Of a DNA stretch of 37,143 nucleotides, positions 1 through 7,500 are shown in pieces (position 1 is the first letter of the stretch; each line of letters opens with the position of its first letter). This stretch comes from Bacteriovoracaceae bacterium (lineage in GTDB: Bacteria > Bdellovibrionota > Bacteriovoracia > Bacteriovoracales > Bacteriovoracaceae). The stretch lies in NCBI GenBank assembly GCA_947448205.1, contig CANFNL010000009.1:1-37143 (forward strand), given 5' to 3'. A model generated the notes under the pieces. The model made no database searches, had not been told where the DNA came from, and saw only the letters and a program-made list of their open reading frames with translations. Position numbers and translations under genes: made by a program.

Positions 1-141
1 AAAGCGCAACGGTAGTTTTATCAATGATAAATGATTGGTTTGAAGATTATAATAGAACTGCACCTCATTCGGCCCTTGGCATGAAGAGCCCGATTGAGTA
101 TCTTTTAAGTATTAAAAACGGGTAGCCTCAAACGGGGTCCA
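1..141 (+). mobile_element. Right end of an IS3-family insertion sequence (partial)
   Basis: The end of a transposase is followed by a likely right terminal inverted repeat ending ...GGGGTCCA at about 134-141. Read from the outside, the end begins TGGACCCCGTTTGAGG, which fits the 5'-TG...CA-3' ends of IS3-family elements. The left end and any target duplication lie outside the window, so the exact boundary is an inference. Confidence 0.6.
3..125 (+). CDS. IS3-family transposase OrfB, C-terminal fragment (cut by window edge)
   Basis: Only the last 40 residues and the stop are in the window. They contain WFEDYNRTAPHSALGMKSP followed by IEYL. This matches the W-x-YN-x-x-R-P-H-S-A-L-G-x-x-SP-x-E-Y signature at the end of the integrase core (rve) of IS3-type OrfB proteins. 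The catalytic DDE residues would lie upstream and cannot be seen. The reading frame is open from the window edge to a normal stop, so nothing visible suggests decay. The next gene starts only 29 bases after this stop. Confidence 0.8.
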   Translation, partial: SATVVLSMINDWFEDYNRTAPHSALGMKSPIEYLLSIKNG

Positions 142-154
142 ATACAAAAATATT

Positions 155-1498
155 ATGAAAATACTTGTTGTTAAAAGTTTAACTGAATCAAGATGGGGAA
201 GTTGTAAGGTTATTTCACCTAATTTGAGTCAGTTATATTCAAAGCTGGAACCTGAATTTTCAATTGACTGGTTTGAGCTTCCTCAAGATTTATTGAAGTG
301 GGAAGTACTTGCTTCAGATTTTATAATCGCAAAGTTTTGTAGTCACGTTGAGCAAACTAATCCTGATCGCATAGTGTTTGTTGATCATCTTCCACAGCCA
401 GCTCTCGTTTTGACTTATTTATCAATGCTGTTAAATTTCAAAAAACTGCCTCCTATTATTTTTCATGTGTATGGAGATTTCTCCTACTTTGCAAAAGAAT
501 GGATTTTACTCAATGATAATTTGATTGGACTTCCCGTAAGATTTATCGTGGCTTCAGATTCACAAAAAAGATTACTGGAAAATTTTTTGTTTAATGCCCA
601 AAGTGAAGATGTTGGCATCGACAAACTATGTTTCCCTGTAAATTCTAAAGAATATTATTTCAATAAAGAGGAGCGAGAATCTTATCGTTTAGAGTTGGGG
701 TTAAATGATAGTGATATAGTTATTTTATATTCTGGAAGAATTAGTTTACAAAAAAACGTGGATATTTTAATTAACGAATTTTTAAAAATTAAAAAAGAAA
801 ATAAAAGATTTCACTTATGGATTGCAGGTGCCTTTGATGATGTGGGTGCAGATTTTATGGGGTATGAATCCTACCATGGTTATATGTTTTCAAAGATTCA
901 TTCATTATTAAGCCAAGCCTCTCTTGAGGATCAGTCGAGAATTAAGTTTTTGGGTCATCAAAGAAAAGCAGCCTTAAGAAAGATCAAATCAGCAGCGGAC
1001 ATTTTTGCAAGCTTTAGTTTATATCATGACGAAGATTATGGAATGTCACCGGCTGAAGCCCTTGCAACAGGACTCTCTACAATTTTAACTGATTGGGGAG
1101 GGTACTCATCATTTGCGAGCCAGGACAAGTGGGATTGTCAATTAATTCCTGTTTCACTTTCTCAGTACGGCTTTGAGTTAAACCTGCAACCCTTTCACGA
1201 TAAAATTGATAGGTACGTCAAAGAGAGAGATTGTTTAAATAAACGTGAACAAAGGTCTCGAGACTTTTTAAAGGAATTTTCTATAAATCAAAACGTTGCA
1301 AATCTTGCACATATTTTAAAGAAGAAGCCGATTCATTTTTCTGGTTTTAACTGGCTTTTAGATCAGTACGCAGTCGCATTGAGTGAAAATTGGTCAAAAA
1401 ATAAATTTAATAAATTCTTATCCCCAGGCTCTGATGGTTATTACTATGGGATTTATAAAAATTATATATCTGGATTGAATAGGGAAAATAGCAAATGA
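155..1498 (+). CDS. GT4-family glycosyltransferase (GT-B fold)
   Basis: Predicted to move a sugar from a nucleotide donor to a glycan, lipid or protein acceptor in the cytoplasm. The C-terminal half has the GT4 donor-site signature: SGRISLQKN with R195 and K200, then HDEDYGMSPAEALATG with an E-x7-E pair at E293/E301, and DWGGY near 314-318. No signal peptide or membrane segment is seen. It is a clear paralogue of the GT4 protein at 16022-17245: both carry HVYGDF/YLFGDY, VASDSQ/VASKSY, SLYHDED and WGGY at equivalent places. It overlaps the next gene by 4 bases, so the two are probably translated together. There is no good Shine-Dalgarno before the ATG, and the IS end lies about 13 bases upstream, so its native promoter may have been displaced. 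The acceptor is unknown. Confidence 0.82.
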   Translation: MKILVVKSLTESRWGSCKVISPNLSQLYSKLEPEFSIDWFELPQDLLKWEVLASDFIIAKFCSHVEQTNPDRIVFVDHLPQPALVLTYLSMLLNFKKLPPIIFHVYGDFSYFAKEWILLNDNLIGLPVRFIVASDSQKRLLENFLFNAQSEDVGIDKLCFPVNSKEYYFNKEERESYRLELGLNDSDIVILYSGRISLQKNVDILINEFLKIKKENKRFHLWIAGAFDDVGADFMGYESYHGYMFSKIHSLLSQASLEDQSRIKFLGHQRKAALRKIKSAADIFASFSLYHDEDYGMSPAEALATGLSTILTDWGGYSSFASQDKWDCQLIPVSLSQYGFELNLQPFHDKIDRYVKERDCLNKREQRSRDFLKEFSINQNVANLAHILKKKPIHFSGFNWLLDQYAVALSENWSKNKFNKFLSPGSDGYYYGIYKNYISGLNRENSK

Positions 1499-2505
1499 AA
1501 AAAAACAGCGAAATGAATGAAGTTGTTCAATGGAGTTATGATTTTATTCAAAGTTTTTATTTAAATAATAATGAAAGCAGAACTGGAGTTGATTTATTAT
1601 ATCAACAGTTTCTTGCTCCATTTGCAGATAAATACTACTCCCCACTCAATCCATTTATCATCTTTGGAGGGGCAGATTCGGCACAACTCTTGAAGAAAAA
1701 TGTTTGGATGTTAAGAGATGGACTACTTCCTTTGAGCTTCTTTTTCAAAGAAGCCTCTGAGGAACTGTTGCAAGATGACCGTAAGTTTATTATTCATAAA
1801 GATTTATGGTTTTTAGTTCCACCAGCATGGCAAAAAAGTGTACTTTTTTTCGATGTAAAATCCAATAATGTCTTTGACCAAAAAAGACTTCCCCAAAAAA
1901 TATTCATTTCAGGATTTGCCAATGATACGTTAGCGGACCAAGATGAATTTCTTGCAGATATAGAGGAATTGGCTAGTAATTTTTCTAAGGAAGAGCTCGA
2001 AAAAATACAAATTAGTGCCTATTTTCCAGGCAAGAATAATGATTTATGGGCAAAGTGGAAGGATGAAAATCCATTTAAATATGCAAAGGCTTTATTTAAA
2101 AATTTAAAAATTGATATAGATTTCCCTGATTGGGAAATTATTAAATCAACAATGAACTACGATGATACGTTGTATTTTGAAATTAATAGAGGAGCGATGG
2201 TTAAAGATTCATATTTAAAGCAAATGTTTTTATCTCGCGGAGCTGGTGAGTTAAAGCGTGAGAATTCAGAAGATGGTTTTACATATATGAAAAATGTTCA
2301 GTTGAGCCCGTATCACTCTGTTGAAATTTTAAGTTGTGATTTTAAAGAAGTAAGCAGCTATATTGATCCATTAAAAAGTGACATAATGCCTTACTTTAAA
2401 AAAATATTTGCAAAAACCTCATCTCCTCGAAACATATCCGATGGTTGGGAAAAATGGTATGGAGCATATATTAAAAAACACTACAAATCTCAGGGGAAAA
2501 TTTAA
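1495..2505 (+). CDS. Hypothetical protein, partner of the upstream GT4 gene
   Basis: I recognise no family in this 336-residue protein. It is soluble-looking, rich in aromatic and charged residues, and has no signal peptide or membrane helix. Its start overlaps the glycosyltransferase stop (ATGA), which suggests translational coupling and a related job in glycan or glycoconjugate synthesis. Part of the middle (about residues 130-250, with DFPDWEII and FLSRGAGEL) loosely resembles the 198-residue orphan at 15426-16022 (TDWQIQ and FLALGANL). Each sits directly after a paralogous GT4 gene. That similarity was judged by eye and is weak. Confidence 0.7.
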   Translation: MKKNSEMNEVVQWSYDFIQSFYLNNNESRTGVDLLYQQFLAPFADKYYSPLNPFIIFGGADSAQLLKKNVWMLRDGLLPLSFFFKEASEELLQDDRKFIIHKDLWFLVPPAWQKSVLFFDVKSNNVFDQKRLPQKIFISGFANDTLADQDEFLADIEELASNFSKEELEKIQISAYFPGKNNDLWAKWKDENPFKYAKALFKNLKIDIDFPDWEIIKSTMNYDDTLYFEINRGAMVKDSYLKQMFLSRGAGELKRENSEDGFTYMKNVQLSPYHSVEILSCDFKEVSSYIDPLKSDIMPYFKKIFAKTSSPRNISDGWEKWYGAYIKKHYKSQGKI

Positions 2506-2541
2506 CAAAAATAAAACCTGGCATCTCTGGCCATGGGTCCA

Positions 2542-2574
2542 TTTTCAACACAACACCTAGTGTTGTGTTGAAAA
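2542..2574. repeat. Perfect inverted repeat, 15-bp arms with 3-base loop
   Basis: TTTTCAACACAACAC, loop CTA, then GTGTTGTGTTGAAAA. The arms pair without mismatch. It lies 37 bases after the 336-residue ORF and about 80 bases before the carboxylase operon. No T-tract follows on either strand beyond the arms, so it is not a textbook intrinsic terminator. It could be a terminator of an unusual kind or an operator for a dimeric repressor of the propionyl-CoA carboxylase genes. Confidence 0.75.
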
Positions 2575-2643
2575 AACACACTTTTTAATGACGCACTATA
2601 AGTAGCCTCCTAAGGAATCACAGTATAAAATGCCTTCTTCTTT

Positions 2644-2649
2644 AGGAGG
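2644..2649 (+). promoter_or_regulatory. Strong ribosome binding site fixing the carboxyltransferase start
   Basis: AGGAGG lies 7 bases before the ATG at 2657. A longer in-frame reading from the ATG at 2630 would put this Shine-Dalgarno inside the coding region, so the 2657 start is preferred. Confidence 0.8.
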
Positions 2650-2656
2650 TTTTTTT

Positions 2657-4216
2657 ATGTCTCAGACACTTGAAGGCAAACGCGAGCTGTTGCTTAAACT
2701 CAGACACGAATCTGAGCTGGGCGGTGGCGAAGTAAGAATTAGCAAACAACATGAACAAGGTAAATATACTGCAAGAGAGAGAATAGAGCGTCTTGTCGAT
2801 CCAGGTACCTTTTTAGAATTCGATAGATTCGTAATCAGTAAGACAGCCTCTATCAGTAAGGATCAGCACTTCTTAGGTGATGGAGTTGTAACAGGGATTG
2901 CAGCGATCAATGGGCAAAAAGTTGCTCTTTATTCTCAAGATTTTACTTGTGTCGGGGGCTCATTAGGCGCAGCTCATGCAAAAAAAATCTGTAAAATTAT
3001 GGATTTTGCATTGGAAAATAGAATTCCTGTTATAGGAATGAATGATTCTGGTGGAGCAAGAATTCAAGAAGGAGTTGAGGCTTTAGCTGGATACGGTGAA
3101 ATTTTTTATCGCAACGTAAAATGCTCTGGGGTTATCCCACAAATATCTTTAATCATGGGACCTTGTGCTGGTGGAGCTGTTTATTCTCCGGCCTTAACGG
3201 ACTTCGTATTTATGGTTGAAGGAACTTCTTACATGTTCGTAACAGGTCCTGATGTTATTAAGACTGTGACTCATGAAGATGTATCTAAGGAAACTTTAGG
3301 TGGGGCTCATACTCATTCTGAAACTTCAGGCGTGGCTCAGTTTAGAGTGGCAAGTGAAGATGAATGTTTTGAGCGAGTTCGTGAATTATTAAGCTATATT
3401 CCAAATGCTAATTTTACAAAACCAACTCCAAAATACACTTCGGATACAATCTACAGAGATAACCTAAAAATAAAAGAAACTGTTCCAGCAAATCCCAAAA
3501 AACCATATGACATGAAAGAGATTATTTTTGATGTCGTAGATGACGCTCAATTTTTAGAAGTTCATAAAGATTATGCTAAAAATATAATAGTAGGATTTGC
3601 TTCTGTTGGTGGAATAAAAATTGGTATCGTTGCTAATCAGCCTGCGGTACTTGCGGGTGTTTTAGATATTGCTTCAAGTGAGAAAGCCGCAAGATTTGTT
3701 AGATTCTGTGATGCCTTTGATATTCCTATATTAACTTTAGTTGACGTTCCCGGATTCTTGCCAGGAACTGTTCAAGAGTATGGTGGAATTATTAAGCATG
3801 GATCAAAACTTCTTTATGCTTATTCTGAGGCAACAGTTCCGTTAATTTCTATAATAACAAGAAAGTCATACGGAGGTGCTTATTTAGTAATGGCCTCCAA
3901 GCATATTAAAACAGACGTCAACCTAGCTTACCCAACTGGAGAAATTGCAGTTATGGGGGCAGAGGGTGCAATTAATATCGTTTATCGCCATGAGCTTGAA
4001 GGTCTAGCTGGAAAAGCATTTGATGATAAGAAATCTTCGCTGATAGCAAAATATGAAGAAGATTTTGCAAATCCATACCGTGCAGCTGAGCTTGGTTTCT
4101 TAGATGCGGTAATTTTGCCTGAAGAAACGAGAAAGCGCGTTTATGAATATCTTGTGGCTTTAAAAAACAAAAAACAAGAAAAACCAAAACGTAAACACGG
4201 CAATATTCAGCTTTAA
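2657..4216 (+). CDS. pccB: Propionyl-CoA carboxylase, carboxyltransferase (beta) subunit
   Basis: Transfers the carboxyl group from carboxybiotin to propionyl-CoA (or a related acyl-CoA), giving methylmalonyl-CoA. At 519 residues it has the usual length for acyl-CoA carboxylase beta chains. It shows the family signatures: KYTARERIERLVDPGTF near the N-terminus, MNDSGGARIQEGVEALAGYG, a GPCAGGAVYSPALTDF oxyanion loop, and in the second half VDVPGFLPGTVQE and RKSYGGAYLVMASK. The start at 2657 follows AGGAGG. Biotin carboxylase and biotin carrier genes follow in the same direction, making a complete three-gene enzyme. Substrate choice (propionyl rather than acetyl) is inferred from the methylmalonyl-CoA mutase gene nearby and the PccB-like sequence. 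Methylcrotonyl- or acetyl-CoA is less likely but not excluded. Confidence 0.88.
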   Translation: MSQTLEGKRELLLKLRHESELGGGEVRISKQHEQGKYTARERIERLVDPGTFLEFDRFVISKTASISKDQHFLGDGVVTGIAAINGQKVALYSQDFTCVGGSLGAAHAKKICKIMDFALENRIPVIGMNDSGGARIQEGVEALAGYGEIFYRNVKCSGVIPQISLIMGPCAGGAVYSPALTDFVFMVEGTSYMFVTGPDVIKTVTHEDVSKETLGGAHTHSETSGVAQFRVASEDECFERVRELLSYIPNANFTKPTPKYTSDTIYRDNLKIKETVPANPKKPYDMKEIIFDVVDDAQFLEVHKDYAKNIIVGFASVGGIKIGIVANQPAVLAGVLDIASSEKAARFVRFCDAFDIPILTLVDVPGFLPGTVQEYGGIIKHGSKLLYAYSEATVPLISIITRKSYGGAYLVMASKHIKTDVNLAYPTGEIAVMGAEGAINIVYRHELEGLAGKAFDDKKSSLIAKYEEDFANPYRAAELGFLDAVILPEETRKRVYEYLVALKNKKQEKPKRKHGNIQL

Positions 4217-4237
4217 TTAATTAGGAAGAGGCATATA

Positions 4238-5671
4238 GTGAGTACACAAAAAAGAATTCTTATTATGAACCGTGGAGAAATAGCGGCCCGTATTGCAAAA
4301 GCATGTAGAGAGCTTGGTCACGTGGCAGTAGGGGTTTGGACAGATAATGAGGTTCAAGCAAAACATTTGGAAGTTTGTGACGAATGGGTTCATTTAAAAG
4401 GATCAACTAATCAAGAGACATACCTGAATATTCCCAAAATATTGGAAATGTGCAAGGAATACAAAATTGATGGTGTTCATCCTGGATATGGATTTTTATC
4501 AGAAAATACAGAGTTTTCACAAACACTAGTTCAAAATGGAATTACTTGGATAGGACCCCATCCTGAAGCTGTAAGAGTAATGGGCGATAAGGCAGTTTCA
4601 AAAGAATTCGCTAAAAAAAATGGCATTCCTGTTGTTCCAGGATCGACAGGTGCAGTTCCTACGATTGAAGAGGCGATAAAAATTGCCAGAGAAATTAAAT
4701 ACCCCATTCTACTTAAAGCAGTAGCTGGTGGTGGTGGACGCGGAATGCGCGTTTGTCATAATGAGCAAGATGTTCGCAATAATTTTGAAGCTGTTCAAAG
4801 GGAATCAGCGGCAGCTTTTAAGTGTGGTGATCTTCTTGTCGAAAAATACATTGTGAATCCTCACCATATTGAAGTTCAAATTTTAGCTGATAAAAAAGGA
4901 AACGTGTTTCACTTTTTTGAAAGAGAGTGTTCAATTCAGCGTCGTCATCAAAAAATTGTTGAAGAAGCACCTTCTCCATTTATTGGAGATGATGAAGAGT
5001 TAAGACAAAGAGTATGTACGACAGCAGTTCGTTTAGCAAAAGCCATTAACTACGATTCAGCAGGTACTGTGGAATTAGTAATGGGGGAAAATAAGGAATT
5101 TTATTTCTTAGAAATGAATACACGCATTCAAGTAGAGCATCCTATAACAGAAGAAATTACTGGAATAGATTTAATCGTCTGTATGATTCAATCAGCTTTT
5201 GGAGATGATTTAAAAATTCCAAATCAAGAATGGATCAAGCGCACAGGGCATGCAATTGAATGTCGAATTTGCGCTGAAGATCCCATTACAATGCTTCCAG
5301 CTCCAGGAACAGTAACAGGATGTGAAACTAATTTTCCGCAAGGAATTCGTTTTGATAACTGTTTGTATAAAGGCCTTCAAGTTACACCAGATTTCGATCC
5401 AATGGTTGGAAAACTTGTTGCGAAGGGAATTATTAGAGAGGTCGCTATTAGAAAAATGAGAGCGGCGCTTGATGGTTTATTAATTGAAGGATTAAAAACC
5501 AATGTTCCACTTCATAAAGTTATTATGAACGAAGAAACATTTGTCAAAGGTCTTTATTCAACAGCTTATATTGGGACGATTAGACCACAGGATAAAGTAG
5601 AACTTGAAATGGATTTTACTTCAATCTACAAAAAAATTGCTGGAGTTGAAGCAAGAAGAATGGGGTTATAA
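4238..5671 (+). CDS. pccA: Acyl-CoA (propionyl-CoA) carboxylase, biotin carboxylase subunit
   Basis: Carboxylates biotin on the carrier protein using ATP and bicarbonate. The order is typical: N-terminal domain (MNRGEIAARIAKACRELG), ATP-grasp domain with a glycine-rich loop KAVAGGGGRGMR, the ECSIQRRHQKIVEEAPSP strand, and the active-site segment EMNTRIQVEHPITE, then a biotin carboxylase C-terminal domain. The 477 residues match a stand-alone biotin carboxylase; the biotinyl domain is on the next gene. Translation starts at a GTG, preceded by AGGAAGAGG about 6 bases upstream. It lies 21 bases after pccB and 3 bases before the carrier gene, so all three are one operon. Confidence 0.88.
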   Translation: MSTQKRILIMNRGEIAARIAKACRELGHVAVGVWTDNEVQAKHLEVCDEWVHLKGSTNQETYLNIPKILEMCKEYKIDGVHPGYGFLSENTEFSQTLVQNGITWIGPHPEAVRVMGDKAVSKEFAKKNGIPVVPGSTGAVPTIEEAIKIAREIKYPILLKAVAGGGGRGMRVCHNEQDVRNNFEAVQRESAAAFKCGDLLVEKYIVNPHHIEVQILADKKGNVFHFFERECSIQRRHQKIVEEAPSPFIGDDEELRQRVCTTAVRLAKAINYDSAGTVELVMGENKEFYFLEMNTRIQVEHPITEEITGIDLIVCMIQSAFGDDLKIPNQEWIKRTGHAIECRICAEDPITMLPAPGTVTGCETNFPQGIRFDNCLYKGLQVTPDFDPMVGKLVAKGIIREVAIRKMRAALDGLLIEGLKTNVPLHKVIMNEETFVKGLYSTAYIGTIRPQDKVELEMDFTSIYKKIAGVEARRMGL

Positions 5672-5674
5672 GCA

Positions 5675-6187
5675 ATGAGAACATATTTAATTGATTCTGA
5701 TAAAAATGAATATATTATCGATCTTACAAGGACTCGTGCTCATTCAGCTGAAATGGTTGAATTTGAATTTAGAACTATTAAAGACAATAAAGAATTAAAT
5801 AAAGAAACGGTTTTTATTAGAAAATTAGCAGATCAGTATTTTGCTTCTACTGATGGAGTCAAATGGAATAAACTTGCTCGTCAAGATTCTCCTGCGATTA
5901 TGTTAAATGCCGATAAAGTTTTTAAACTTTACCGCGGCTATAAGCCTTCTTCATTGGGTGGAGATAATGCAGGTGGGTTATTCACTCAAATGCCAGGTAA
6001 GATCGTTAAAATTATGTCAAAAGTAGGAGACAAAGTCACTAAGGGACAAACATTGTTAATTTTAGAAGCCATGAAAATGGAAAATGAAATCAAGTCGGGA
6101 GTTGATGGTGTTGTAAAGGCAATCCATGTACAAACAGGGGATGCTTTAGAAAATGGTATTCTTATGATGGAAGTAGAAGCCGAATAG
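5675..6187 (+). CDS. Biotin carboxyl carrier protein of the propionyl-CoA carboxylase
   Basis: Carries biotin between the carboxylase and carboxyltransferase active sites. The last 70 residues form a biotinyl domain: QMPGKIVKIMSKVGDKV, then LEAMKMENEIK with biotinylated K134, then a GDALENGILMMEVE end strand. The first 100 residues are a separate region that probably docks with the carboxylase, as in the BT domain of propionyl-CoA carboxylases. It begins 3 bases after the biotin carboxylase stop. The 87 bases between this gene and the converging hemW hold no clear terminator; I see only an imperfect hairpin. Confidence 0.87.
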   Translation: MRTYLIDSDKNEYIIDLTRTRAHSAEMVEFEFRTIKDNKELNKETVFIRKLADQYFASTDGVKWNKLARQDSPAIMLNADKVFKLYRGYKPSSLGGDNAGGLFTQMPGKIVKIMSKVGDKVTKGQTLLILEAMKMENEIKSGVDGVVKAIHVQTGDALENGILMMEVEAE

Positions 6188-6274
6188 TCTGTAGCATAAA
6201 ATTAGATAAATCTTTCTGTCGCTATTAATTGGTAGTTAACTAGGAACAGCTTCACTAATATGGTGCTGGAAAGA

Positions 6275-7393
6275 TTATTTAATAATTTTTGCCATAAATA
6301 ACTCGTTCATTAATGAATCTAAAATTAGAAATCCTTTACTTGTAAGTGTTAAAATTTGATCAGTGTTAATCAAGGCATAACCATTATCTCGCCAGCCAAG
6401 AGCTAATTTATTTAAGTCATTGAACTCTGATTTGAAGGACTTTAAATCTAAGCCAATTGAAGAACGAAGCGCTAAGTAAGTTTTTTCAAGTTGAAATTCT
6501 GAGTTTGAAAGATTTTCAATCTCAGCAGTCGGAGAATTAGTTTTCCATTTATAGCGAAGTTTTTTTTCTGCAAAAAATCCACTAGCTGATGGACCAAGGG
6601 CCGCGACAGTAGCTGAACGCCAATAATTTAAATTATGATGGGACTCTTTATTTGGTAAGGCAAAATTAGAAACTTCGTAATGGTTAAAATTTCTGGATTT
6701 TAGAAATTCTGCAACCTCCAAGTATTCTCTTTGAATCCACTCTTCATTAGGAAGTTTTTTATGGTGGGTATAATTATCTTTAACGGTAAGAATATAAACA
6801 CTAAAGTGACTTGGAGAGTATTTTAGAGCTTTCGTTAGTTCTGCAATGACATCTCTAGCTTGGTCACTAGAGTAAGGCAGGCCAAGCATAAAATCGACAG
6901 AAAAATTAACTTTCTTTTTTTGAAAAAAATCAAGAGTATCGTAGACGTCATTTATGCTATGGACACGATCCAGATATTTGCTCATGACAGCGTCTAAGGA
7001 TTGAATACCCAAAGAGTAGCGATTGACACCAATTTTCTCCCATTCATTTAAAATGCTTTCCTCCCAAGCACCGGGATTTACTTCCATCGTAAATTCACAC
7101 TGAGCGGATAGTTTGAGATTGTTCTTTTTTAAGAAATTTTCTAAAAATTCTTTTCCTTCCATACCCCAAAGGGAAGGAGTTCCCCCTCCAATGTAGAGCG
7201 TTTTTAGAGGAGCCCAGGAATAACCGTTTTCTTTCATCAGTTTTTCATGTTCATTAAAGGCACTTTGCAAATAGTCATGAAAATTTTTGAAGTCTTGTGA
7301 TTTGTTTTGTGGCACTTTTTTATAAAAATCACAATAATTGCAAAGATGGGCGCAGAACGGAAAATGGAGATAAAGGGATTCTATTTTTTTCAT
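6275..7393 (-). CDS. hemW: HemW-like radical SAM protein (haem chaperone)
   Basis: A coproporphyrinogen-oxidase-like radical SAM protein of the HemW family, thought to deliver haem to membrane cytochromes rather than to oxidise coproporphyrinogen. The cluster motif is C-x3-C-x2-C at C14, C18 and C21 (HFPFCAHLCNYCDFY), followed by YIGGGTPSLW and NPGAWE. RYSLGIQSLDAVMSKYLDRVHS and VDFMLGLPYSSD are further family motifs. The 372 residues and the lack of the long N-terminal part of HemN favour HemW. It stands alone, converging with the carboxylase operon and diverging from the M16 peptidase gene. Confidence 0.86.
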   Translation of the reverse strand: MKKIESLYLHFPFCAHLCNYCDFYKKVPQNKSQDFKNFHDYLQSAFNEHEKLMKENGYSWAPLKTLYIGGGTPSLWGMEGKEFLENFLKKNNLKLSAQCEFTMEVNPGAWEESILNEWEKIGVNRYSLGIQSLDAVMSKYLDRVHSINDVYDTLDFFQKKKVNFSVDFMLGLPYSSDQARDVIAELTKALKYSPSHFSVYILTVKDNYTHHKKLPNEEWIQREYLEVAEFLKSRNFNHYEVSNFALPNKESHHNLNYWRSATVAALGPSASGFFAEKKLRYKWKTNSPTAEIENLSNSEFQLEKTYLALRSSIGLDLKSFKSEFNDLNKLALGWRDNGYALINTDQILTLTSKGFLILDSLMNELFMAKIIK

Positions 7394-7500
7394 GCTTAAA
7401 ACTTACTTCAGGTTATAGAGAAATTCTATTAGGTATTGATCAATAATCTTGGTTATACTTAGTTGTTTGCAATTAAAATTAAAAATTAAGGATACATATC

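Noticed and set aside
2630-2656. Longer start for the carboxyltransferase at ATG 2630
   Set aside because: The strong AGGAGG at 2644-2649 would be inside the coding region, and the extra nine residues are not family-like.
6188-6274. Possible terminator between the biotin carrier gene and hemW
   Set aside because: The best hairpin (around CAGC...GCTG) is short, bulged and lacks a T-tract.
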